IMG/VR virus record: IMGVR_UViG_3300020162_000344
Coordinates: 1-27,972 of that record
DNA: 27,972 nucleotides
Strand: one strand, 5' to 3'
DNA from: a virus
This document shows, piece by piece, positions 6,602 through 13,109 of this stretch. The notes under the pieces were generated by a model. The model was given only the letters and a program-made list of their open reading frames with translations. It was not told the origin of the DNA and did not search any database. Within the stretch, counting starts at the first letter, position 1; each line of letters starts with the position of its first letter. The translations under genes were made by a program, and so were the position numbers.

Positions 6602-8008
6602 ATGAGTAGTATAATAAATAGAAATTTACCAGGTGATGCATATGATGCAGCTGTGGGTGCAAATACTCCATCTGGATCCAATCCTTATGCAACACAGTTA
6701 GATCTTGCAAATATTAATAACCCAGGCAATGCTAACTTATTAATATCTGGAGGAGCTTCTTGGTCTGGTACAGGTATGGTATTTAATGTATCAGCTTTAG
6801 TATACCAGATAGCAGGAATACAGTTTTCAGCAAATGCTCAGAATGTAACATTGCCGGCAAGTAATCCAACATTACCAAGATTTGATGCTATAGTTGTAAA
6901 TGAAAATGGTGTAGTTTCAGTAATTTCTGGAATTCCTGCTTCAAATCCTCTTACTCCTGCAGTAGATGAAAACTATGTACTTATCCAGTATGTATTAGTA
7001 GGAGCTGGTTCAACTACTCCTACAGTAACAAATCAGTTTGTTTATAGACAAGGTTCTACACCTGACTGGCTTACATCATCTGTTGCTGGTGCAGCACCTT
7101 CTTTATCAGTAAATTTTACAAGTACATTTCCAGTACCTTTTGAGGGAGCTGAGTGTACATTAATTACTGCTCCTACATATTCAAATAATTACAGTTTAAA
7201 ATATGTAGGTTATGCTAAACCAACTGGTAATATATCTAGATCAACATTTGCTTTTCTAACCTTTAGAGTTAATCTACCTGTTGCTTTACCATTAAGAAAT
7301 GTTATTGTAGTTCTTTATAATAATGCCACAATTATTGGAGCTATTTCTGCTACAAACTGGGGATTAAACATGACTAGCATAAATACTTGGCAATTAGTAT
7401 CTATACCTACAAATGCATTTGGAAATCTTGCAATAAGTACAATTACATCTGTTAGATTTTTAATGAGTGGTAATACAGCTAATACATTTGCTACAGGTTT
7501 TGATAGATATGCTCTAGATGATATTAAGTTTCAGTCAGGGTTTGGCCCTCAAGCAAATATAGCTACAATTGATCTTTCTGAAAATGCAACAAACATAGGT
7601 AGCACATCAAAAATAAATTTTATTTCAGGTGCTGGAGTAGAGTGGTCTGTTATAAATGATGCTATTAATAATAGAATAAATGTAGCAGCTAACTCTGTAA
7701 ATGCTTATGTAATACCTGAAATAAATTTTGCAGGAAGAAGTTTAATACCTGATGACGCTGGTAAATTTATTATAATAAATTCAGGAGCTGTCTCTGAAAC
7801 AATGTCAATACCTTTAAATACTGTACAACCTATAATGGTTGGTGCAGTAATAAAAATAGTTCAAGAAGGAGTTGCAACTGTGATAGTAGCGGCTGATCCT
7901 GGAGTAACCTTATATCCTGCATCTCCTAGTCCTTCTCCTAGCATTTATAAAGTAGCTACACTTACAAAAACAGATATAAATAAGTGGTATATAGAATATA
8001 GCAATTAA
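6602..8008 (+). CDS. Tail or head fibre with carbohydrate-binding-like domain
   Basis: This 468-residue protein reads as three modules. Residues 1-150 resemble fibre-base domains (for example RFDAIVVNENGVVSVISG and the NYVLIQYVLVG strand). Residues about 155-310 look like a jelly-roll carbohydrate-binding domain: a strand after PVPFEGAECTL, YSLKYVGYAKP, aromatic TWQLVSIP, and a closing YALDDIKF strand typical of such folds. Residues about 366-468 match a common phage fibre tip: DAGKFIIINSGA, MSIPLNT, GAVIKIVQEG, VIVAADPGVTLY, and a final KWYIEYSN. It is the strongest candidate in the window for host receptor binding. It immediately precedes the lysis cassette. Confidence 0.7.
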   Translation: MSSIINRNLPGDAYDAAVGANTPSGSNPYATQLDLANINNPGNANLLISGGASWSGTGMVFNVSALVYQIAGIQFSANAQNVTLPASNPTLPRFDAIVVNENGVVSVISGIPASNPLTPAVDENYVLIQYVLVGAGSTTPTVTNQFVYRQGSTPDWLTSSVAGAAPSLSVNFTSTFPVPFEGAECTLITAPTYSNNYSLKYVGYAKPTGNISRSTFAFLTFRVNLPVALPLRNVIVVLYNNATIIGAISATNWGLNMTSINTWQLVSIPTNAFGNLAISTITSVRFLMSGNTANTFATGFDRYALDDIKFQSGFGPQANIATIDLSENATNIGSTSKINFISGAGVEWSVINDAINNRINVAANSVNAYVIPEINFAGRSLIPDDAGKFIIINSGAVSETMSIPLNTVQPIMVGAVIKIVQEGVATVIVAADPGVTLYPASPSPSPSIYKVATLTKTDINKWYIEYSN

Positions 8009-8011
8009 GAT

Positions 8012-8557
8012 ATGAAAACAATATTTACAAAATTAGTAACATCAGCAGGGTATAGAGACATGAATCATTTTGTAGACAGTGCATTCCATCCACAGATGGC
8101 TGGAACTTGTGCTGGGTTTAGTGCTTTTTTTGCTGGAGTAGCTTATTATTTTAATGCCGTATTTGGTATTGTATTACCAGTAGGTATTGGTATTATACTC
8201 TTGTTTGCTCTTGAGTTCTATACAGGTCTTAAAGCTTCTAGAAAAGAAGGTAGAAAGTTTGATTCAGAATTGTTTGGTAAAGGTTGGTTTAAACTGTTTG
8301 TTTACATGTTGATGATTGGAATATCACATGCAATGTCAATTAATATAGAAATAAAACCTATCTTTGGAATGAAATTTAATGTTTATGAGTGGTTACATTA
8401 CGGGTTTTATAATTATATAATTATAAATTTGTTCTGGTCAAACTTAGAAAATTTTAAAAGATTGGGTTGGACAGAACATATTGCCTTATTAAAGCAACTA
8501 TCTAAATATGTAAAGGACGAACCAATAAAACCAAAAAATGAAGAAGAAAACTCTTAG
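8012..8557 (+). CDS. Holin-like membrane protein
   Basis: This 181-residue protein has about four hydrophobic segments (residues about 30-50, 52-72, 92-110 and 128-142). A short basic loop lies between the second and third (YTGLKASRKEGRKFDSE), and the tail is charged (KDEPIKPKNEEE). The segment LEFYTGLKASRKEG followed by KGWFKLFVYML is the pattern of the phage_holin_4 (toxin-secretion/phage lysis holin) family. Holins form inner-membrane lesions that let endolysins reach the wall. It is the first gene of the lysis cassette, three bases after the fibre gene. A later start at the Met at 8060 is possible. Confidence 0.7.
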   Translation: MKTIFTKLVTSAGYRDMNHFVDSAFHPQMAGTCAGFSAFFAGVAYYFNAVFGIVLPVGIGIILLFALEFYTGLKASRKEGRKFDSELFGKGWFKLFVYMLMIGISHAMSINIEIKPIFGMKFNVYEWLHYGFYNYIIINLFWSNLENFKRLGWTEHIALLKQLSKYVKDEPIKPKNEEENS

Positions 8558-8777
8558 AGAAAGGTGGAAAGCTAAAACACCTAAATTCTGGAAGAGAGTC
8601 CAAAGATGGGCTATCATTACAGGAACAGTAGCAGGAATTGTTATTGCAGCACCGGTAGCATTACCAGCTGCAGTTATTACAACTGCAACTTACTTAGCAA
8701 CAGTTAGTGCTACTATAGCAGCAACTTCCCAGTTAACTGTTGAAGATAATAAAGAAGAAAAAATTGTAAATCCCTAA
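8538..8777 (+). CDS. Small membrane protein of the lysis cassette
   Basis: This 79-residue protein overlaps the holin-like gene by 20 bases. Its N-terminal 23 residues are strongly basic (KKKTLRERWKAK, FWKRVQRW). One long or two short alanine/valine-rich hydrophobic segments follow at about residues 25-64, and the tail is acidic. The charge pattern predicts the basic end in the cytoplasm. It could be a holin partner, antiholin or spanin-like piece; no lipobox is present, so an outer-membrane lipoprotein is unlikely. Confidence 0.6.
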   Translation: MKKKTLRERWKAKTPKFWKRVQRWAIITGTVAGIVIAAPVALPAAVITTATYLATVSATIAATSQLTVEDNKEEKIVNP

Positions 8778-8788
8778 ATAAAATAAAA

Positions 8789-9088
8789 ATGGCAAAGAAA
8801 GAAGCAAAAATCAAAGACATTGAGGTTGAAGTAAAAACCAAAAAAGTCACTGCTAAAGTAAAAAAAGAAGGTAAGAATGTTGATGTAGTAGTTGACACTC
8901 CTAAAGTTGATGTAGAAGTTCATGCAACTGAAGAAAAAAAAGAATTTAAATTAGATAGTGAGAAGCTAGATGTTAATGTAGTTAAAACTGAAGAAGGTAC
9001 TACTGTAACAGTTGATGCTCAAAATCCTTTATTAAAAATAGCAGGTAAAATACTATCTAAAGTTTGGATTAAAAAATTCAAGAAATAA
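8789..9088 (+). CDS. Charged beta-repeat protein with cationic amphipathic tail
   Basis: This 99-residue protein has two parts. Residues 1-78 alternate V/I with charged residues (for example IEVEVKTKKVTAKVKK, DVVVDTPKVDVEV, KLDVNVV), suggesting an elongated beta repeat. Residues about 80-99 (PLLKIAGKILSKVWIKKFKK) form a likely amphipathic helix with lysines at regular four-residue spacing and a hydrophobic L/I/W/F face. That tail looks like a cationic membrane-active peptide. It has no signal peptide or cysteine. It sits in the lysis cassette between membrane proteins. A role in outer-membrane disruption is possible but unproven; the beta part could instead be a virion component. Confidence 0.65.
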   Translation: MAKKEAKIKDIEVEVKTKKVTAKVKKEGKNVDVVVDTPKVDVEVHATEEKKEFKLDSEKLDVNVVKTEEGTTVTVDAQNPLLKIAGKILSKVWIKKFKK

Positions 9089-9097
9089 TAACTTGTA

Positions 9098-10213
9098 GTG
9101 AAAAATCTCCCAAAAGAAGAGTTACTAAGTAGACTAGAAGCCATTAATAGAAGTAATGCTATTATCTACTTTGACCTTAGTGGTATTATACTAGGGGTTA
9201 ATGATATTTTTTTGGAGGCAATGGGTTATGGTAAAGGCAACCATGATGATATCATTGGTAAACATCATAGCATCTTTGTATGTGATGATTACTCAAGATC
9301 ACTTGAATATGAGAAGTTTTGGGACATCTTAAGAAGTGGTAAGTACTATACCGGTGAGTTTGAAAGAAGAAGAAAAGATGGAAGTCTTATTAATCTTCAA
9401 GCAACTTATAATCCTATTTTAAATGAGGAGGGTAAGATCACCAAAGTAATGAAGATTGCTACTGACATTAGTGCAATTGTCAATAGTAAGAAACAAATAG
9501 ATGCTATTAACAGAAGCACAGCTCTTATTGGTTTTAATATTGATGGTTTTATAACAGAAGTTAATTCTATATTCTTAGAAACTATGGGTTATAAAGCCAA
9601 TGAACAAAGTAAAGTCATTGGTAAGCATCATAGTGTTTTTGTTAGTTATGAGTATTCAAAGTCTGATGAGTATACTAAGTTCTGGGAAAGTTTAAGAAAA
9701 GGTAAGTACTTTGATGGAATATTTGAAAGAAGAAAAGTAGACGGCTCTGCTATTTATTTACAAGCATCTTATAATCCTGTAACGGACAGTAAAGGAAATA
9801 TCACAGATGTAGTTAAAATTGCAACTGATATTACTGAAGCTGTTACTAATAAGGCAAAAATAGAAGACCTTACAAAGAACTTGCAAATTGAACTTGCTAA
9901 TTCTCAAAAACTTAAAAATGCAATTGAGATAGAAAAAGATGCAGCTTTAAATGACTTAGATGTCATGATGAAGAAAAGTCAAAGTGAGTTGATAAAAATA
10001 ATTGTCAAAGTTGCGTTGTCTGTTATAGTAGGAGTAGGAGCTGTGACAACTGTGTTGTACTGGATGGCTATTGTAACAAATCAAGATACTCAGATCATTG
10101 GATCAACATGGAGTAACATGTTCAGTGTATTATTAACAAATGCTTTCTCTATAGTTGGTACAATCATGGGTATCAAGTATGCTACTCAAGAAGGCAGTAA
10201 AGAAAAAAAATAA
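9098..10213 (+). CDS. Tandem PAS sensor fused to coiled coil and membrane hairpin
   Basis: This 371-residue protein has PAS domain 1 at about residues 12-126 and PAS domain 2 at about 134-247. They are clear duplicates of each other (AINRSNAIIYFDLSGIILGV against AINRSTALIGFNIDGFITEV; IIGKHHSIFV against VIGKHHSVFV; ATYNPIL against ASYNPVT; KIATDI in both). This is the PAS type found in chemotaxis and biofilm-dispersal receptors such as BdlA. A coiled coil follows (about 250-297), then hydrophobic segments at about 299-326 and 338-361 and a short basic tail. No kinase, cyclase or methyl-accepting output domain is present. There is no signal peptide, so the PAS part should be cytoplasmic. The start is GTG at 9098, nine bases after the previous stop; the first downstream ATG would cut into PAS 1. 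It lies between holin-like genes and upstream of the lysozyme, which suggests a signal-responsive membrane or lysis protein. The ligand is unknown. Confidence 0.85.
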   Translation: MKNLPKEELLSRLEAINRSNAIIYFDLSGIILGVNDIFLEAMGYGKGNHDDIIGKHHSIFVCDDYSRSLEYEKFWDILRSGKYYTGEFERRRKDGSLINLQATYNPILNEEGKITKVMKIATDISAIVNSKKQIDAINRSTALIGFNIDGFITEVNSIFLETMGYKANEQSKVIGKHHSVFVSYEYSKSDEYTKFWESLRKGKYFDGIFERRKVDGSAIYLQASYNPVTDSKGNITDVVKIATDITEAVTNKAKIEDLTKNLQIELANSQKLKNAIEIEKDAALNDLDVMMKKSQSELIKIIVKVALSVIVGVGAVTTVLYWMAIVTNQDTQIIGSTWSNMFSVLLTNAFSIVGTIMGIKYATQEGSKEKK

Positions 10214-10217
10214 AAAT

Positions 10218-10493
10218 ATGAAAAAGATTTTTAAAGAGCTTGTCTCAGATAACAACCAAATAAATGAGCAATCATTTGTAGGAGTAGTAGCATTTTTTGC
10301 TATGGTATTTATTTTAATAGTTGATGTAGTTACAGGTATTTGGGGTAAAGAACTTGTCATAAAAGAATTTATCTTTGATGGCTTTATGATCATTACTCTT
10401 GGAGCATTTGGAATTACTACAGCAGGTAGAATCATGTCTTTAAACAAGAAGACAAAAGAAGAAGAAAGTACTAACGAAGAAGAAGTAGGTTAA
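10218..10493 (+). CDS. Second holin-like protein (two predicted membrane helices)
   Basis: This 91-residue protein has a short charged N-terminus (KKIFKELVSDNNQINE), hydrophobic helices at about residues 19-42 and 52-72, and a highly charged tail (NKKTKEEESTNEEE). Size, two-helix hairpin and charged tail fit class II holins. It ends one base before the lysozyme start, the classic holin-endolysin pairing. I chose the ATG at 10218 because an in-frame upstream start would overlap the PAS gene by about 60 bases, and the ATG follows its stop by four bases. Confidence 0.7.
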   Translation: MKKIFKELVSDNNQINEQSFVGVVAFFAMVFILIVDVVTGIWGKELVIKEFIFDGFMIITLGAFGITTAGRIMSLNKKTKEEESTNEEEVG

Positions 10494-10494
10494 T

Positions 10495-10953
10495 ATGAAA
10501 ATTACAAAAACAGGGAAAGCAGGAATTGAGATGATTAAAACATTTGAAGGATTCAGAGCGGCTCCTTACAAATGTTCTGCAGGTGTTCCTACAATTGGAT
10601 ACGGAGCTACTTTTTATCCGGGTGGTAAAAAGGTAACAATGACAGATGCAGCTATAACAGAAGAACAAGCTGTTGAACTATTAGCAAACATGCTTGTAAG
10701 CTTTGAGAAATATGTAGATAGCTACTGTGTAGATACTATTACACAGAATCAATTTGATGCATTAGTATCATTTGCTTACAACTTGGGACCAGCAAACTTA
10801 AAAGCTTCTACTCTACTTAAAAAAGTAAATGCTAATCCAAATGATGAGTCAATCAAATTAGAATTCCTAAAGTGGGTTAAAGCTGGAGGTAAAACATTAA
10901 AAGGTCTTGTGAGAAGAAGAGAGGCAGAAGCAGACTTATACTTTAAAAAATAA
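10495..10953 (+). CDS. GH24 lysozyme (T4-type endolysin)
   Basis: This 152-residue muramidase would cleave the N-acetylmuramic acid to N-acetylglucosamine bond of peptidoglycan. The active-site block is visible: KTFEGFRAAPY with catalytic Glu18, then CSAGVPTIGYGAT with Thr33. The position equal to Asp20 of T4 lysozyme (nine residues after the Glu) is Cys27, a known variant within GH24. Further family marks are QNQFDALVSFAYNLG at about residues 82-96 and LVRRREAEADLY near the C-terminus. There is no signal sequence, so it needs a holin for export. It sits directly after a holin-like gene and before a second wall-active enzyme. Confidence 0.92.
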   Translation: MKITKTGKAGIEMIKTFEGFRAAPYKCSAGVPTIGYGATFYPGGKKVTMTDAAITEEQAVELLANMLVSFEKYVDSYCVDTITQNQFDALVSFAYNLGPANLKASTLLKKVNANPNDESIKLEFLKWVKAGGKTLKGLVRRREAEADLYFKK

Positions 10954-10964
10954 ATAGAATAGTT

Positions 10965-11774
10965 ATGGTACTTAAAAAAGGAGACAACAATGATACTGTT
11001 AAGAAAATTCAAGCAGTATTAGGTGTAGAACAAATAGGAAACTTTGGACCAAAAACAGAAGCTGCTGTTATTGAGTTTCAAAAGAAACATGGACTTACTG
11101 CAGATGGAGTTGTTGGACCTGCTACATTAGCTAAGATGGGTATTACTGTAGACAGTAATCCTGTAGTTTCTAAACCAGCAGTTGCTACTAAATATACTGC
11201 AGCTCAAGTAAAAACTGCTGTTGCATCAAAAGGACATAAGTGGTTTGAAGGTAAAGATTTAATGTTAAATATTGTAGGAGTACGTAACTCTTCTACAGGT
11301 CAAAAAGTAACTAACTTATTTGATGATCATTTAACTTTAACTTATACAGTTAATGGTGTAGAACATTTTCATAGTTGGCCAGCAACCACAGATCCTGGAA
11401 CTAAAGGAGTTATGCAGTTTGGTAACAAAGCCGGTGTAGCTAGATTAGTTGAGGGTCAGTATATCAATTCTCACATCATGAGACTTCATGCAGGTAAGTA
11501 TGAGGCACTAGGACAAAACAAACCAGTTAAAGTTTTCCGTGATCCAAACAAAGATATGGTATATGATGAGAAGTCAATACAAGAAGGATTGTTTGGAATT
11601 AACATTCACAAAGCTGGAGCAGACTCAACCTTTGTAGAGAACTGGTCTGAAGGATGTCAGGTATTTAAAAAATCTGCAGACTTTGAAGAGTTTATGGCAA
11701 TCTGCCGTAGAGCAAAAGCTGTACATGGAAACAACTTTACATATACATTAATTGAATCAAATGATATTGTATGA
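10965..11774 (+). CDS. Peptidoglycan-binding, L,D-transpeptidase-like wall enzyme
   Basis: Residues 4-58 form a PG_binding_1 domain (KGDNNDTVKKIQAVLG, NFGPKTEAAVIEFQKKHGL, DGVVGPATLAKMG). After a linker, residues about 75-269 form a beta-rich domain with GINIHKAG (His215) and a WSEGCQVF motif (Cys231). This spacing resembles the catalytic His and Cys of YkuD-type L,D-transpeptidases (HX14-17[ST]HGCxN), with Glu where that family usually has His. It probably acts on the peptide part of peptidoglycan or helps anchor lysis to the wall; hydrolysis against transpeptidation cannot be told from sequence. No signal peptide. It follows the GH24 lysozyme by 11 bases and belongs to the same lysis unit. 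Confidence 0.75.
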   Translation: MVLKKGDNNDTVKKIQAVLGVEQIGNFGPKTEAAVIEFQKKHGLTADGVVGPATLAKMGITVDSNPVVSKPAVATKYTAAQVKTAVASKGHKWFEGKDLMLNIVGVRNSSTGQKVTNLFDDHLTLTYTVNGVEHFHSWPATTDPGTKGVMQFGNKAGVARLVEGQYINSHIMRLHAGKYEALGQNKPVKVFRDPNKDMVYDEKSIQEGLFGINIHKAGADSTFVENWSEGCQVFKKSADFEEFMAICRRAKAVHGNNFTYTLIESNDIV

Positions 11775-11929
11775 AATTTAGAAATAGCTGGAAAAGCCAC
11801 AAACCAAACTGGAAGACAATAACAATCAGATCCAGAATATCTTTAATAGACCTATTATCTATAGAGGTAGATCCATCAAGAAACTTTTATTCTTTCACAA
11901 TTCTAAATTTTACTATCAAAAATAGATAG
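11771..11929 (+). CDS. Tiny basic protein ending the lysis cassette
   Basis: An ATG overlapping the preceding TGA (ATGA at 11771-11774) opens 52 codons, ending with TAG at 11927-11929. The product is basic in its first half (MKFRNSWKSHKPNWKTITIR) and moderately hydrophobic later (ISLIDLLSIEVD, FYSFTILNFTIK). It lies just before a terminator. I recognise no family. The overlap with the previous stop favours a real gene, but the length leaves doubt. Confidence 0.45.
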   Translation: MKFRNSWKSHKPNWKTITIRSRISLIDLLSIEVDPSRNFYSFTILNFTIKNR

Positions 11930-11949
11930 ACCTATAGAACATATAGAAG

Positions 11950-11978
11950 TCCAGGTATATTGTATGCCTGGATTTTTT
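11950..11978 (+). terminator. Intrinsic terminator of the lysis operon
   Basis: TCCAGG (11950-11955) pairs with CCTGGA (11967-11972), extended inside by ATA/TAT pairing after a T-G opposition, and is followed by six T residues at 11973-11978. It separates the lysis cassette from the packaging operon. Confidence 0.85.
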
Positions 11979-12002
11979 GTTTAAATATATCTTGTTTAAA
12001 CT

Positions 12003-12023
12003 TTTCTTGTATATTTGTGTAAA
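12003..12023 (+). promoter_or_regulatory. Candidate late promoter P2
   Basis: TTTCTTGTATATTTGTGTAA lies between the terminator and the ATG at 12041. The core GTATATTT (12009-12016) starts 32 bases before the start codon. Here the core gives an exact Bacteroidota-type -7 element, TATATTTG (12010-12017). It is flanked by an 11-base direct repeat (TTTAAATATAT at 11980-11990 and 12025-12035). There is also a GTTTAAAC palindrome at 11994-12001. Confidence 0.65.
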
Positions 12024-12040
12024 CTTTAAATATATAAGAA

Positions 12041-12346
12041 ATGGAAAATGCAAATCAAGAAAGAGTGTTTACTCCGGAAGAACTAGAGGCAAAAAGAAAA
12101 GAGATGCTTAAATTTTATAAGGAATCAACACCTTATTTAAAAGCTCAGTACGAGCATGAAGAAATCTTAATGAAGATTGATGAAGTAAGATTTAAGAGAG
12201 CAAATATTCAGATGCAGTATGCAATGATGATGAATCAGATGGAAGAAGGACCAGAGCAAGAAGAGCCAAATGAAGAGTATCCTTTTCCAACACCATCTGA
12301 AATGAATGACTCAGAACCGGTTGCCAGAAAACTTAAAAAACAATAA
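12041..12346 (+). CDS. Small charged protein, first gene of the packaging operon
   Basis: This 101-residue protein is helical and charged over residues 1-68 (FTPEELEAKRKEMLKFYKES, then a coiled-coil-like stretch with EEILMKIDEVRFKRANIQMQ). A methionine-rich patch (YAMMMNQMEEG) follows, then an acidic, proline-rich disordered tail ending in KLKKQ. I recognise no named family. Position before the DNA-binding and packaging genes suggests a head or packaging-associated role, inferred from context only. Confidence 0.75.
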   Translation: MENANQERVFTPEELEAKRKEMLKFYKESTPYLKAQYEHEEILMKIDEVRFKRANIQMQYAMMMNQMEEGPEQEEPNEEYPFPTPSEMNDSEPVARKLKKQ

Positions 12347-12348
12347 TT

Positions 12349-12708
12349 ATGGCTATAGTAAATCAAGTACAGAAAAAAGTAATGATGTCTAAAAGAGATG
12401 TTGTTAAGTTTCAGATACTTACTCATTGTTATATCAATAGAATAACATTGAGTGATTCTGATCTGGAGTGCTTGACTTTGCTTAGTATAATTGGACCAAT
12501 TGAATTATCTAGTTTTTGTTTTGAAGCTTCTGATGAATATACAATTTTTAAATCAGAACAAACAGTTAGAAACTGCATCAATAAATGTGAGAAAAATGCA
12601 TTGGTTGTAAAGGATTCTAAAAACAAAAAAATTGTGATGATCAGTCCCAATTTAAAGATTCAGACTGAGGGGGATATTTTGTTAGATTATAAATTTCTTG
12701 GTAGATGA
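12349..12708 (+). CDS. Unknown protein, possible winged-helix fold
   Basis: This 119-residue protein has a basic N-terminus (NQVQKKVMMSKRDVVKFQI), helices around TLSDSDLECLTLLSIIG and SEQTVRNCINKCEKNALV, and a closing beta pair (KKIVMISPNLKIQ). The helix, turn, helix, beta-hairpin order (NALVVKDSKNKKIVMISP) is the outline of a winged-helix domain, so nucleic-acid binding is possible but not shown. Its stop overlaps the start of the HU/IHF-like gene (ATGA), so the two are probably made together. Confidence 0.7.
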   Translation: MAIVNQVQKKVMMSKRDVVKFQILTHCYINRITLSDSDLECLTLLSIIGPIELSSFCFEASDEYTIFKSEQTVRNCINKCEKNALVVKDSKNKKIVMISPNLKIQTEGDILLDYKFLGR

Positions 12709-13109
12709 TTCCAAAAAAATCAAATCAACTCTATAAGGAACTGGCAGAAGAAATTAATGTTCCAGTTGAACTTGTAGAAGATTTAATACAATCATACTAT
12801 AAGAATGTAAGAGATAATCTAACAAATCTCACTTATCCTAGAATCAATGTTGAAGGGTTAGGCCAATTTGTTGCTCGGCCAGGTTTAGTTAAAAAGTCAA
12901 TTCAGAGGTATACTAAAGCATTAGATTCTCATGACACTTCTACTTTTAGAGCATACTATAACAAGAAAATGCTTGAAGATAAAGTAGAGTGTCTTGAGAA
13001 CTTAAATAAAAAGCTGGATGAATTTGAAAGTAAAAAACAAGAATTTAAAAAACAAAAAAATGAAAACCAACTTAAAAGAGATTTGGAAGAACCGGAAGCA
13101 GATAGTTGA
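12705..13109 (+). CDS. HU/IHF-like DNA-binding protein
   Basis: This 134-residue protein has the bacterial DNA-binding (HU/IHF) layout in its first about 70 residues: a helix pair (YKELAEEINVPVELVEDLIQSYYKNVRDNL in segments), then RINVEGLGQFVARPG, which matches the beta strand that leads into the DNA-binding arm (family form IxLxGFGxFxxxxR). The arm itself appears shortened. A charged coiled coil with many K and E residues (about 90-134) is added at the C-terminus. IHF-like genes next to the nuclease and terminase are a known mark of crAss-like phages. Likely role: DNA bending in packaging or genome organisation. Confidence 0.7.
   Translation: MIPKKSNQLYKELAEEINVPVELVEDLIQSYYKNVRDNLTNLTYPRINVEGLGQFVARPGLVKKSIQRYTKALDSHDTSTFRAYYNKKMLEDKVECLENLNKKLDEFESKKQEFKKQKNENQLKRDLEEPEADS

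Noticed and set aside
2364-8008. Diversity-generating retroelement acting on a fibre gene
   Set aside because: No reverse transcriptase and no template/variable repeat pair are visible in the window.
10155-10217. Longer start for the second holin-like protein
   Set aside because: It would overlap the PAS gene by about 60 bases and add a basic stretch with no family support; the ATG at 10218 fits the spacing.
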